Assembly: GCA_964586285.1 (NCBI GenBank)
Contig: CAZPHU010000076.1
Coordinates: forward strand, 1-18,903
From: CAZPHU01 sp964586285
Lineage (GTDB): Bacteria > Fibrobacterota > Chitinivibrionia > Chitinivibrionales > CAYFVL01
Direction: 5' to 3'
Length of the DNA stretch: 18,903 bases
Positions 1 to 7,062 of the stretch are shown one piece after another; positions within the stretch are counted from its first letter, which is position 1, and each line of letters starts with the position of its first letter. The notes beneath the pieces were generated by a model. The model did not search any database and was not told the DNA's origin. It saw nothing but the letters and a program-made list of their open reading frames with translations. The position numbers were made by a program, and so were the translations under genes.

Positions 1-216
1 CAGCTTGGCAAGAAGGATGTTTCCGCCGTTTTCCCTCAGGCATACCGCCCCAACGATCCGTCGTTGCCAAGCGGAGTCAACAACGTGGATATCGATACCG
101 AGATGGCCAAACTGGCGGAAAATCAGATTCTTTTCAACTACGGAATGCGTTTTTTACGTGGCGGCTACAAGAAACTCAATGCGGCGATCAAGGCACAAAG
201 TCTGCCGCTTCAGTAA
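1..216 (+). CDS. flgB: Flagellar proximal rod protein FlgB, C-terminal fragment
   Basis: This is an open frame from the first base of the window to a TAA at 214-216, giving 71 residues without a start, so the gene is cut by the window edge. FlgB forms part of the proximal rod of the flagellar basal body, above the MS ring. The fragment holds the FlgB-style C-terminal signature NNVDIDTEMAKLAENQ followed by a helix (ILFNYGMRFLRGGYKKL) that packs in the rod coiled coil. The next gene, flgC, starts 14 bases downstream, which is the canonical flgB-flgC order. Identification is by motif plus gene order and is firm. Confidence 0.95.
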   Translation, partial: QLGKKDVSAVFPQAYRPNDPSLPSGVNNVDIDTEMAKLAENQILFNYGMRFLRGGYKKLNAAIKAQSLPLQ

Positions 217-230
217 TCGGGGAGTGATAT

Positions 231-737
231 ATGTCTTTAGTAGGACACTTTTCGGGGCTTAATATCAGCGCATCGGGAATGCGGGCACAGCGCATGCGCC
301 AGAATGCCATATCGTCCAATCTGGCCAATGTCGAAACCACCAGGACTCCAAACGGCGGTCCTTATCGTCGTCAGTTTACGGTCTTTGAGGCTCAGAGTGA
401 TTCACGGGACGTGAGTATTCTAAACCAAAGGGTGGCTCTCTGGGGGTCACGGACAAGTTCGGCTCACATGCAGGTACCGGCCTCCAATTTCCCGCGCGAT
501 GAGCGATTCTTCGGAAACGGGGTTCACGTGGCGGAGATTCGTCAGGATCAGCGGCCGCCCAAGATGGTGCACGATCCGGCGCATCCTGATGCCGATGAGA
601 ACGGGTACGTGGCGATGCCCAATATCAATGTCGTGCAGGAGATGGCGGAGATGATAGCCGCAACACGCGCCTATGAGGCAAACGCGACTGCATTCGATGC
701 GACTAAATCGATGTTGATGCAGGCGTTACAGATGTAA
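231..737 (+). CDS. flgC: Flagellar proximal rod protein FlgC
   Basis: The 168-aa product is a proximal rod subunit that polymerises with FlgB and FlgF on top of the FliE/FliF base. It is exported by the flagellar type III system, so no Sec signal is expected and none is seen. The N-terminal rod motif includes ISASGMRAQRMRQNAISSNL and ANVETTRTPNGGPYRRQ, with the SNLANV(E)T core of axial proteins. The C-terminal axial motif is NVVQEMAEMIAATRAYEANA. The middle (about residues 55-120) is somewhat longer than in the usual 135-150-aa FlgC. The ATG has a GGGGAG ribosome site at 219-224 with six bases spacing. flgB ends 14 bases upstream. Confidence 0.97.
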   Translation: MSLVGHFSGLNISASGMRAQRMRQNAISSNLANVETTRTPNGGPYRRQFTVFEAQSDSRDVSILNQRVALWGSRTSSAHMQVPASNFPRDERFFGNGVHVAEIRQDQRPPKMVHDPAHPDADENGYVAMPNINVVQEMAEMIAATRAYEANATAFDATKSMLMQALQM

Positions 738-749
738 AAGGAGTAGAAG

Positions 750-1013
750 GTGGCTGTTGAATCGATAGGAAATCAAAATAATTGGGCGCAGTTTATGAAG
801 GCTGCCGAACACGCCCGCAGGCGCAATGAAGGCTTGGGGATGCAGGTGGCCGGGCGGCCCAAATCAAATGCGGGCCTAAACAGGGCCGATTTGCCGGCGG
901 GGTGCTCCACGGCTCCCGCAAACGCCGCTTTGGCCCGCAAGTTCTATGCGCCGGTCAACAGGCCCCAGAGTCCGACAGTTTCGGTCGGGACCCGTTTCGA
1001 TGCATATGCCTGA
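750..1013 (+). CDS. Unrecognised 87-aa protein between flgC and fliE
   Basis: I do not recognise this family. The gene starts with GTG at 750, directed by AAAAGGAG at 736-743, only 12 bases after the flgC stop, so it is a genuine member of the flagellar operon. The N-terminal third (NNWAQFMKAAEHARRRNEG) looks helical and basic. The middle is low-complexity and rich in Pro, Ala and Asn, and probably disordered. The end is a compact aromatic peptide, VGTRFDAYA. There is no signal peptide and no membrane segment. A small basic protein at this site could be an export substrate, a chaperone or a rod/MS-ring accessory protein; this is inference from position only. The position between flgC and fliE is normally empty. 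Confidence 0.8.
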   Translation: MAVESIGNQNNWAQFMKAAEHARRRNEGLGMQVAGRPKSNAGLNRADLPAGCSTAPANAALARKFYAPVNRPQSPTVSVGTRFDAYA

Positions 1014-1021
1014 AAATAAAA

Positions 1022-1042
1022 TTGATTGTTGTTTCCAATCAA
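1022..1042. repeat. Inverted repeat upstream of fliE
   Basis: TTGATTG (1022-1028) is the exact reverse complement of CAATCAA (1036-1042), with a 7-base spacer. It overlaps the -35 element of the promoter candidate at 1029-1057, which is the layout of an operator. It could equally act as a hairpin in read-through mRNA. No U-tract follows, so it is not an intrinsic terminator. Confidence 0.45.
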
Positions 1043-1057
1043 CCGATATACTACAAT
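1029..1057 (+). promoter_or_regulatory. Candidate sigma70-type promoter for fliE
   Basis: TTGTTT (1029-1034) and TACAAT (1052-1057) are separated by 17 bases, close to the sigma70 consensus (4 of 6 and 5 of 6). The site lies in the 72-base gap after the 87-aa gene and about 30 bases before the fliE ATG. It is predicted by eye only. In this AT-rich gap such matches can arise by chance. Confidence 0.4.
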
Positions 1058-1085
1058 AGACATTAAACTACCGGCAGGTGAAATC

Positions 1086-1388
1086 ATGAATATCAATCAA
1101 ATAGGTCCGGTTCAGGACCCGGGTGGACCTCAGCGCTCCAATCAGGTATCGAAGGCCGGAAAAGATTACCCCAGTTTCAAAAAGACACTGGATGGATTTC
1201 TCAACGATGTAAACAGCATGCAGGCTAAGGCCGGAGAGTCGATAGAGAAGCTTGCGGCGGGAGAAATCAATGATGTGCACCAGGTGATGAACACGGTGCA
1301 GGAGGCGGGTGTCGCCTTTAACATGATGATGGAAATCAGAAATAAAGTCATGGAAGCTTATCAGGAAGTTATGCGAATGCGCCTTTAA
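1086..1388 (+). CDS. fliE: Flagellar hook-basal body protein FliE
   Basis: The 100-aa product is the rod-MS ring junction protein and one of the first export substrates. Family features are the central helix SFKKTLDGFLNDVNSMQAKA, the segment AAGEINDVHQVMNTVQEAGV, and the ending IRNKVMEAYQEVMRMRL, close to the usual KVLEAYQEIMRMQ. I chose ATG 1086 because it has an AGGTGA site at 1076-1081 and gives the normal family length. An in-frame TTG at 1026 would add 20 residues with no SD and no family support. It sits between the 87-aa gene and fliF, as expected for fliE. Confidence 0.96.
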   Translation: MNINQIGPVQDPGGPQRSNQVSKAGKDYPSFKKTLDGFLNDVNSMQAKAGESIEKLAAGEINDVHQVMNTVQEAGVAFNMMMEIRNKVMEAYQEVMRMRL

Positions 1389-1586
1389 GCTTTCGAAAGC
1401 AGGCACAAGGGGAAGTGTGCTTGTCTTTAGAAAAATCGATACAATCGCATCCGCCTCATGAATCGATTCCCGCTGGGTTTTCAGCAGTTTGGGAAAACCG
1501 AAAATCGATCTTTACGGCGGAATTGTCGATTCTTCTCTCATCGGAAGAAAAAAATCAGGGGAGTATAAGGGAGGCAAAGTCAGGAT
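1389..1586 (+). other. 198-base untranslated gap between fliE and fliF, with hairpins
   Basis: This gap is unusually long for the operon. A perfect 12-base palindrome (GCTTTCGAAAGC, 1389-1400) directly follows the fliE stop. A second hairpin pairs GGTTTTC (1476-1482) with GAAAACC (1493-1499) across a 10-base loop. Neither is followed by a U-tract. An open frame beginning at 1415 runs into fliF in another frame and has no family features, so I treat the region as noncoding. An mRNA leader or processing site is possible but unproven. Confidence 0.4.
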
Positions 1587-3131
1587 ATGGCCGATTTCTT
1601 CAAACAGTTGATGTCCCAGCTACAGACAATCTGGCATCGTCTGTCACTTCAACAAAAAATTATCACCACATCGATTGTAGCTTTTGCTATTCTGGGACTG
1701 TTGACGCTTACGTTGTGGAGCCGTGACGGTGTTTCGGACAAGGGCAGACGGGTTTTGTTTTCCAACGTTACGGTTGAAGAGGCGGCGGAGGTGACCGAAG
1801 CGCTCACGGAGGCCGGCTACAAGTACGAGCTTTCCAACGACGGCAGAACCGTTTTGGTGGAAACCAGACAGCTTTATGAGATACGCATGGCCCTTGCCCG
1901 AAAGGGGCTCCCACGATCCGGCGGGGTGGGCTATGAGATATTCGACAAGAACAACATCGGTATGACCGATTTTGCCCAGAAGATAAACGCCCGTCGCGCC
2001 CTGGAGGGGGAGCTTCAGAGGACTATCGAGGGGCTGGATGAGGTCAAGGCCGCACGCATTCACATCGCAATCCCGGAACCCACAATCTTTCTTGATCAGA
2101 AAAAAGACGCCAAGGCCTCGGTGGTGATTAAAACAAAAGCCGGTCGGGAACTTTCCAAAAATCAGATCCGGGGAATCTCTCACCTTGTTTCTTCCAGTAT
2201 AGACGGCCTTAAGACGGAAAACATATCGATTGTGGATTACGAGGGCAAGCTTCTTTCCAGTCCATACGCAAATGATGAGACCGCCTTGGTTGGTTCACGC
2301 AACATGGAGCTTCAGCAGGCATTCGAGCGTAACATTGAAAAAAAGATCGAGAATATGCTTATGGGGGTACTTGGTCCGGGCAAAGCCTCGGTGCAGGTTG
2401 CCGCCGATCTTGATTTCGATCAGGTACAGCGTACGATGGAGACCTATAATCCCGACAGCAGGGTAGTGCGCTCGGAGGAGCGAATAGATGATCTTACCGA
2501 GAACGCTCCGGACGGTGAGCGCCAGATGGAGCGATCGTTGACAAACTACGAGATAGACAAAACGGTTGACCATATCGTGCGTGAGGTCGGAAATGTAAAG
2601 AGGCTGACTCTGGCGGTGGCGGTGGACGGCAGGTATACGCGGGATGAGAGCGGGGAGTTTGTGTACCAGCCTCGTTCGACCGAAGAGATCATGAAGATCG
2701 AGGATATGGTCAAAAACGCGGTTGGATACGATCTGGCGCGCGGGGACCAGATAGCGGTCAGCAACGTCAAATTTGACAACGAACACCTTCGTCGTCAACA
2801 GGAGGAGATGCAGCAGCAGCAGATGTGGGAACGGCGCATGATGATAGTCAAATATGTGGGAATCTTTTTGATTGCCGTTTTGCTGATCTTCTTTATCCGT
2901 CATCTGGGTAAGACACTGGCCGAAGCGATGAATCCGCCGGCACCTGTAATAGAGCCGATTGGTCCTGAAGAGGAGGAGCCGATTGAGGTGCCTGAGGACG
3001 TTCGCCGTTCAAACGAGCTTCTGGAACGTGTAGAAATAATGACTCGTGAGGAGCCGGTAAATATATCCTCGATAATCCGCCAGTGGCTTCAGGAATCATC
3101 TTCGACTCAAAAACGCACAAAGCGCCGCTGA
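1587..3131 (+). CDS. fliF: Flagellar MS-ring protein FliF
   Basis: The 514-aa product forms the MS ring in the inner membrane, the base on which rotor and export gate assemble. A first membrane segment (about 24-44, SIVAFAILGLLTLTLW) is followed by the YscJ/FliF ring-building domains. Visible motifs include MALARKGLPRSGGVGYEIFD and ALEGELQRTI, then IHIAIPEPTIF. The FliF C domain follows, with ENMLMGVLGPGKASVQVAADLDFD. A second membrane segment (about 421-440, KYVGIFLIAVLLIFFI) is followed by a cytoplasmic tail. The tail ends in NISSIIRQWLQES, matching the FliG-binding tail. Length is slightly short for the family. AAGGGAGG (1567-1574) is 12 bases from the ATG, a long spacing; the nearer AGGA (1582-1585) is too close, so initiation may be weak. 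Confidence 0.97.
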   Translation: MADFFKQLMSQLQTIWHRLSLQQKIITTSIVAFAILGLLTLTLWSRDGVSDKGRRVLFSNVTVEEAAEVTEALTEAGYKYELSNDGRTVLVETRQLYEIRMALARKGLPRSGGVGYEIFDKNNIGMTDFAQKINARRALEGELQRTIEGLDEVKAARIHIAIPEPTIFLDQKKDAKASVVIKTKAGRELSKNQIRGISHLVSSSIDGLKTENISIVDYEGKLLSSPYANDETALVGSRNMELQQAFERNIEKKIENMLMGVLGPGKASVQVAADLDFDQVQRTMETYNPDSRVVRSEERIDDLTENAPDGERQMERSLTNYEIDKTVDHIVREVGNVKRLTLAVAVDGRYTRDESGEFVYQPRSTEEIMKIEDMVKNAVGYDLARGDQIAVSNVKFDNEHLRRQQEEMQQQQMWERRMMIVKYVGIFLIAVLLIFFIRHLGKTLAEAMNPPAPVIEPIGPEEEEPIEVPEDVRRSNELLERVEIMTREEPVNISSIIRQWLQESSSTQKRTKRR

Positions 3132-3137
3132 AGAAGC

Positions 3138-3166
3138 TTGCATCAGTGCTTCAATCAGGGTATAAT
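3138..3166 (+). promoter_or_regulatory. Candidate sigma70-type promoter for fliG
   Basis: A perfect TATAAT (3161-3166) has TTGCAT (3138-3143) exactly 17 bases upstream, beginning seven bases after the fliF stop. Transcription would start near 3173, at the first arm of an inverted repeat. The -35 is only a partial match (TTG plus spacing), but the -10 is ideal. It would drive fliG-fliJ separately from the upstream genes. Confidence 0.5.
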
Positions 3167-3172
3167 CTTACA

Positions 3173-3201
3173 GGATCCGTTTGGGGGAAGCAGGCGGATC
3201 C
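3173..3201. repeat. Inverted repeat in the fliG leader
   Basis: GGATCCG (3173-3179) pairs with CGGATCC (3195-3201) across a 15-base spacer. A smaller CCGG-ACA-CCGG (3200-3210) follows. If the promoter at 3138-3166 is real, this would form a stem-loop at the extreme 5' end of the fliG transcript, or serve as an operator near the start site. No U-tract follows, which argues against a terminator. Confidence 0.4.
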
Positions 3202-3287
3202 GGACACCGGCTCTATCGACAATAAAATGCGTAAGCCGCTGAGTTGAGTGAAACAATCAAAGACTACTTTTCAGGGAAGAACAAAAT

Positions 3288-4355
3288 ATGCCGGGTTTCT
3301 ATAAAGAATCTTACGACGATAAGAATACTTCGCCCAAGCCCAGGATCAGTATTGACAGTATACCGGGGCCGAAGAAAGCGGCGATTGTGATGGTTGCTTT
3401 GGGCACGGATGCCTCCTCGGAGATTTTCAAGAATCTGGAGGAGCAGGATATCGAGCGCTTGACAACCGAGATCGCTCAGCTTGACGATGTTTCTTCGGAA
3501 ATACGCGAGGCGGTGCTTGAGGAGTTTCACAGCATGGCCATGGCTCAGCAGTATATCTCCCAGGGCGGACTCGATTACGCCAGGGAAATACTTGATCGTG
3601 CTTTGGGGCCTCGCAAAGCCAAGGAGATTTTGGAGAAAGTTCAACAAAGTATCCGTACAACCGGTTTCAATCTTCTTGAAAATGTCGATCCCAAGCAGCT
3701 TGTCAATTTTATACAGAAAGAACATCCTCAGACCATAGCTTTACTACTTGCACATATGGAGCCGCAAAACGCCGCTCCGATAATCTCCGCCCTGCCCCAG
3801 GAGCTTCAGGTCGATGTCACTACCCGTATAGCAACAATGGAAAGCATATCTCCTGAGACGCTTGACCAGGTGGAAGAGGTGCTTGTCAGTCAGGTAAAAT
3901 CGCTGTTTGGTGGTGATGTAAGTGAGATCGGCGGTGTAAAATCGGTTGCCGAGATGTTAAACAGTGTCGACCGGGGAGCGGAAAAGAACATTTTGGGCAA
4001 TCTGGAAAGAGAGAATCCGGAGCTTGCCACGGAGATCAAAAACCTCATGTTTGTATTCGAGGATGTTATGCTGCTTGATGATCGTTCGATGCAGCGGGTC
4101 CTGAAGGAGATCGATACAAAAGAGCTGTCGATGGCGCTAAAGGGTGCAAGCGAAGAGCTTCAGGACAAGTTTTTCCGCAACATGTCCTCACGCGCATCGG
4201 AGATGATTCGCGAAGAAATGGAGTACATGGGGCCGATTCGTCTAAAGGATGTGGAAGAGGTTCAGCAGCGGATCGTGGATGTGGTGCGGCGCCTGGAGGA
4301 AGACGGGGAGATTATTATAAGCGGTCGAGGCGGAGAAGAAGAAATTGTCGTGTAA
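3288..4355 (+). CDS. fliG: Flagellar motor switch protein FliG
   Basis: The 355-aa product is the rotor component that binds FliF at its N-terminus and meets the stator through its C-terminal domain. Seen in order: the N-domain from about residue 24 (IPGPKKAAIVMVALG), the middle-domain hallmark EHPQTIALLLAHM (145-157) used for FliM binding, the GG hinge (SEIGGVKSVAEMLN, about 212-225), and the C-domain torque helix with charged residues (FEDVMLLDDRSMQRVLKEID, about 257-276). The usual MGPIRLKDVEEVQ lies near the end. Relative to a typical 330-340-aa FliG it has about 20 extra N-terminal polar residues. AGGGAAG at 3272-3278 supports ATG 3288. All expected switch motifs are present. Confidence 0.98.
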   Translation: MPGFYKESYDDKNTSPKPRISIDSIPGPKKAAIVMVALGTDASSEIFKNLEEQDIERLTTEIAQLDDVSSEIREAVLEEFHSMAMAQQYISQGGLDYAREILDRALGPRKAKEILEKVQQSIRTTGFNLLENVDPKQLVNFIQKEHPQTIALLLAHMEPQNAAPIISALPQELQVDVTTRIATMESISPETLDQVEEVLVSQVKSLFGGDVSEIGGVKSVAEMLNSVDRGAEKNILGNLERENPELATEIKNLMFVFEDVMLLDDRSMQRVLKEIDTKELSMALKGASEELQDKFFRNMSSRASEMIREEMEYMGPIRLKDVEEVQQRIVDVVRRLEEDGEIIISGRGGEEEIVV

Positions 4356-4397
4356 CAACGCAATGTTAAATCATCAATATTCGACATCGGGGTAAAG

Positions 4398-5258
4398 ATG
4401 GCAGACACACCGCTATCCTCTGAAGATGTGACCAGCCTGATAGATCATTTGTTAAAGACAAAGGATCCGGCGACGGTTGGACTCAAGAAGATAATAAAAA
4501 ATAAAATAGATGAGGATCGGGATTTTCCCCTGCAGTCGCTTTCGATGGAGGAGTTTGGCTCGGAGGAGAAGTCCACGCCCATATTCAATGAAGCCGAGCA
4601 GCGTATACTGGAGTTGGAGAAGAGATGCCGTGAGCTGGAGAAATCCGTTGCGAAGGAAAAACTCAGCGGTGAGCAAAAGGCAAAGGAGTCCTTTGAAAAG
4701 GGTGTGGCTCAGGGCAAGGCACAGGGCGAGAAACAGGGCTTTGATAGGGCTACAAAAGATTACCGCAAACACATAGAGCGGCTGGAGCAGCGAATAGTGG
4801 CGGTTTTTTCCCGTATCGATCAGGAAAAGAAGTTGATGCTTATAAACAGTCATCGGATGCTTTTGAACTTCTCTTTTCAGCTTGCCCGCAAGATTGTCTG
4901 CCGCGAGATTCAGACCGATTCGGATGTAGTTATAAACGTTGTGAGAAAGGCGCTAAGTTATATATCGGAGCGGGAGCGGCTTACCATAAAAGTTTCTCCG
5001 GATGATTTGCAGACTGTGACCGACAAGAAAAACCTGTGGCTTTCTGTAAATGAACGTCTTGACAACATTGTGATAGCAACGGATGAGCGAATCGACAGCG
5101 GCGGATGCATAATCGAGTCTCCCTCGGGCATTGCCGATGCCAGAATCGACATACAGCTTCAGGAGCTTCGGGACATCGTGGACAGAACCTGGGATGATAT
5201 GATTACCGGTGAGCCGCCGGCCTTCAGTGACCAAACCCAACCGGGTGAAGGTGAGTAA
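4398..5258 (+). CDS. fliH: Flagellar export regulator/stator FliH
   Basis: The 286-aa product is the peripheral stalk of the flagellar export ATPase complex. It binds FliI through its C-terminal domain and the switch/export gate through its N-terminus. The FliH signature of consecutive GxxxG repeats is seen at G102, G106, G110 and G114 (GVAQGKAQGEKQG), inside a long charged helix (about 64-148). The C-terminal domain contains LARKIVCREI (about 162-171), a VVRKALSYI helix and the motif DERIDSGGCIIESPSG (about 229-244), typical of FliH/YscL. Residues 1-60 are less conserved. The gene begins 42 bases after fliG and ends 8 bases before fliI, consistent with one operon. Confidence 0.95.
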   Translation: MADTPLSSEDVTSLIDHLLKTKDPATVGLKKIIKNKIDEDRDFPLQSLSMEEFGSEEKSTPIFNEAEQRILELEKRCRELEKSVAKEKLSGEQKAKESFEKGVAQGKAQGEKQGFDRATKDYRKHIERLEQRIVAVFSRIDQEKKLMLINSHRMLLNFSFQLARKIVCREIQTDSDVVINVVRKALSYISERERLTIKVSPDDLQTVTDKKNLWLSVNERLDNIVIATDERIDSGGCIIESPSGIADARIDIQLQELRDIVDRTWDDMITGEPPAFSDQTQPGEGE

Positions 5259-5266
5259 GGGAGAGT

Positions 5267-6589
5267 ATGAATACGGAAACGGTTTTTTCACCTTTTATGA
5301 GTGCTGTGGAGCGGGCTGAGCCGATACGTGTGCATGGAAAGATACGTGAAGTGATCGGGTTGCTTATAGAGTCGACCGGTCCTACCGCATCCATAGGAGA
5401 TGTTTGCACCATAGAGCGAAACGGCACGATAATCGGACGGGCGGAGGTGGTTGGTTTTCGAAAGGAACGAACCCTCTTGATGCCTCTTGGTCCGGTGGAG
5501 GGTATACATTCGGGGCTGGCGGTAGTCAGTACCAAGCGTCCTCTGACGGTCGCGGTCGGAAAGCATCTTCTGGGCCGTGTGCTGGACGGGCTGGGCAATC
5601 CCATTGACGGCAAGGGAGGGTTGAGACCTCAGGAGCTTCGACCGATATTCTCCCGAATTCCAAACCCTCTCATGCGTAAACGCATATCGGAGACTTTCGA
5701 AACCGGTGTAAGGGCAATCGACGGGTTTATTACGGTTGGCAAGGGACAACGTCTGGGTATATTCAGCGGCAGCGGAGTGGGAAAAAGCGTACTTCTGGGT
5801 ATGCTGGCAAGGAATTGTCGTTCCGATGTCAATGTCATCGCCCTGATCGGCGAGCGCGGCAGGGAGGTCAGGGAGTTTTTGGAGCGTGATCTTGGAGAGG
5901 AAGGACTGGCTCGTTCGGTTATTGTAGTCGCCACATCCGATCAGCCCGCTCTTATTCGTCAGAAAGGGGCGCTTGTGGCCGCCACAATCGCCGAGTTCTT
6001 TCGTGATCAGGGAAAGGATGTGCTGTTTCTTTGCGATTCGGTAACACGACTGGCAACCGCGCAGCGTGAGATCGGACTGGCCGTAGGTGAGCCTCCGGCC
6101 ACTCGCGGTTACACACCCTCTGTTTTTGCGATGCTTCCCGGGTTTTTGGAGCGTGCCGGAACCGGAGAAAACGGAACCATAACAGGCTTGTTTACCGTGC
6201 TTGTGGACGGTGACGATATGGATGAGCCCATTGCCGATGCCGCCAGAAGCATTCTTGACGGGCATGTGGTTCTCTCTCGTAAACTGGCTCATCGCAACCA
6301 ATTCCCGGCTATAGACGTACTGCAAAGCATATCACGCTGCATGAACGACATAATTGCCGAGCCGCACCAGGCGGCGATGAGTCTTTTGCGCGACTATATG
6401 GCCGCGTATAAAGAAAATGAAGATCTGATTCAGATAGGTGCCTATGCGCAGGGGAGTAATGAGCGAGTGGACCGCTCGATTCGCCTTCATGCTCCTGTCA
6501 TAAAGTTTTTGAAACAGGCGCGAACGGAGGCCGCACCCTTTGAGAATACCGTAAAAACTCTTCAGGAACTTGTATCGGCGGCGAAATAA
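5267..6589 (+). CDS. fliI: Flagellum-specific export ATPase FliI
   Basis: The 440-aa product is the cytoplasmic hexameric ATPase that energises and sorts flagellar export substrates. It is related to the F1 ATPase beta subunit. Walker A is GSGVGKS at 168-174 (K173, S174), Walker B is DVLFLCD at 251-257. Other family markers are VLDGLGNPIDGKG, ALIGERGREVREFLERDLG and the long conserved stretch from AQREIGLAVGEPPATRGY to FAMLPGFLERAG. GGGAGAG just upstream of ATG 5267 supports the start. Length matches the family. All catalytic elements appear intact. It is followed by fliJ after 2 bases. Confidence 0.99.
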   Translation: MNTETVFSPFMSAVERAEPIRVHGKIREVIGLLIESTGPTASIGDVCTIERNGTIIGRAEVVGFRKERTLLMPLGPVEGIHSGLAVVSTKRPLTVAVGKHLLGRVLDGLGNPIDGKGGLRPQELRPIFSRIPNPLMRKRISETFETGVRAIDGFITVGKGQRLGIFSGSGVGKSVLLGMLARNCRSDVNVIALIGERGREVREFLERDLGEEGLARSVIVVATSDQPALIRQKGALVAATIAEFFRDQGKDVLFLCDSVTRLATAQREIGLAVGEPPATRGYTPSVFAMLPGFLERAGTGENGTITGLFTVLVDGDDMDEPIADAARSILDGHVVLSRKLAHRNQFPAIDVLQSISRCMNDIIAEPHQAAMSLLRDYMAAYKENEDLIQIGAYAQGSNERVDRSIRLHAPVIKFLKQARTEAAPFENTVKTLQELVSAAK

Positions 6590-6591
6590 TC

Positions 6592-7062
6592 ATGAAAAAA
6601 TTCACATTTTCTTTGCAGGCGGTTCTTGACATGCGCAAGCACAGAGAAGATGATCTGAAAAGAACTCTTGCCGATAAGTTACGACAAATCGGGCAGGTGC
6701 AAAAACAGCTGGGAACCCTCGCCGAGGACCTCCGTGATTTCCAGAAAAACGAGCTGCAACAGAGGGCGCAGGCTCATGATGTGGTACATCTTCGCCATTC
6801 GGTAAATTATCGCAACAAGATCAAACTCGAAATGATTCGGGTCGGTCAACAGCTCGATCACATGAAAGCCGATGCCGACGGGACGCGGCGCACGCTGGTA
6901 GACGCGACTCAGCAGCGGCGGGCAATAGAAGTTCTTAAAGAAAAGAGATATAGTCAGTGGCGCAAGGATGCGGCTGCAAGGGAACAGGAAATTATCGATG
7001 ATGTATCGCAGAGTGTCTTTTTACGCGGGAAATTGTCCTCAGCCGTTTTCCCGGACAGCTAA
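6592..7062 (+). CDS. fliJ: Flagellar export chaperone FliJ
   Basis: The 156-aa product is predicted to be almost entirely a charged coiled coil, as in FliJ, which sits in the centre of the FliI ring and contacts FlhA. Family cues are the N-terminal FTFSLQAVLDMRKHREDD (residues 4-21) and the C-terminal IEVLKEKRYSQWRKDAAARE. Position directly after fliI (ATG two bases after the fliI stop, SD inside fliI) is diagnostic. Its last about 65 bases overlap the start of the following secreted-protein gene in another frame, an unusual arrangement suggesting translational coupling. Confidence 0.93.
   Translation: MKKFTFSLQAVLDMRKHREDDLKRTLADKLRQIGQVQKQLGTLAEDLRDFQKNELQQRAQAHDVVHLRHSVNYRNKIKLEMIRVGQQLDHMKADADGTRRTLVDATQQRRAIEVLKEKRYSQWRKDAAAREQEIIDDVSQSVFLRGKLSSAVFPDS

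Noticed and set aside
1415..1726. 103-aa + strand frame across the fliE-fliF gap.
   Set aside because: It overlaps fliF by 140 bases in another frame, has a GTG start and shows no recognisable features.
5288..6325. 345-aa minus-strand frame.
   Set aside because: It is entirely antisense to fliI, whose motifs are intact and well initiated. Its translation has no family features; it is a shadow of codon bias.
6968..6997. Upstream ATG of the giant protein.
   Set aside because: It adds ten residues deeper inside fliJ and lengthens the signal-peptide n-region. The AGGAA site fits ATG 6998/7001 better.
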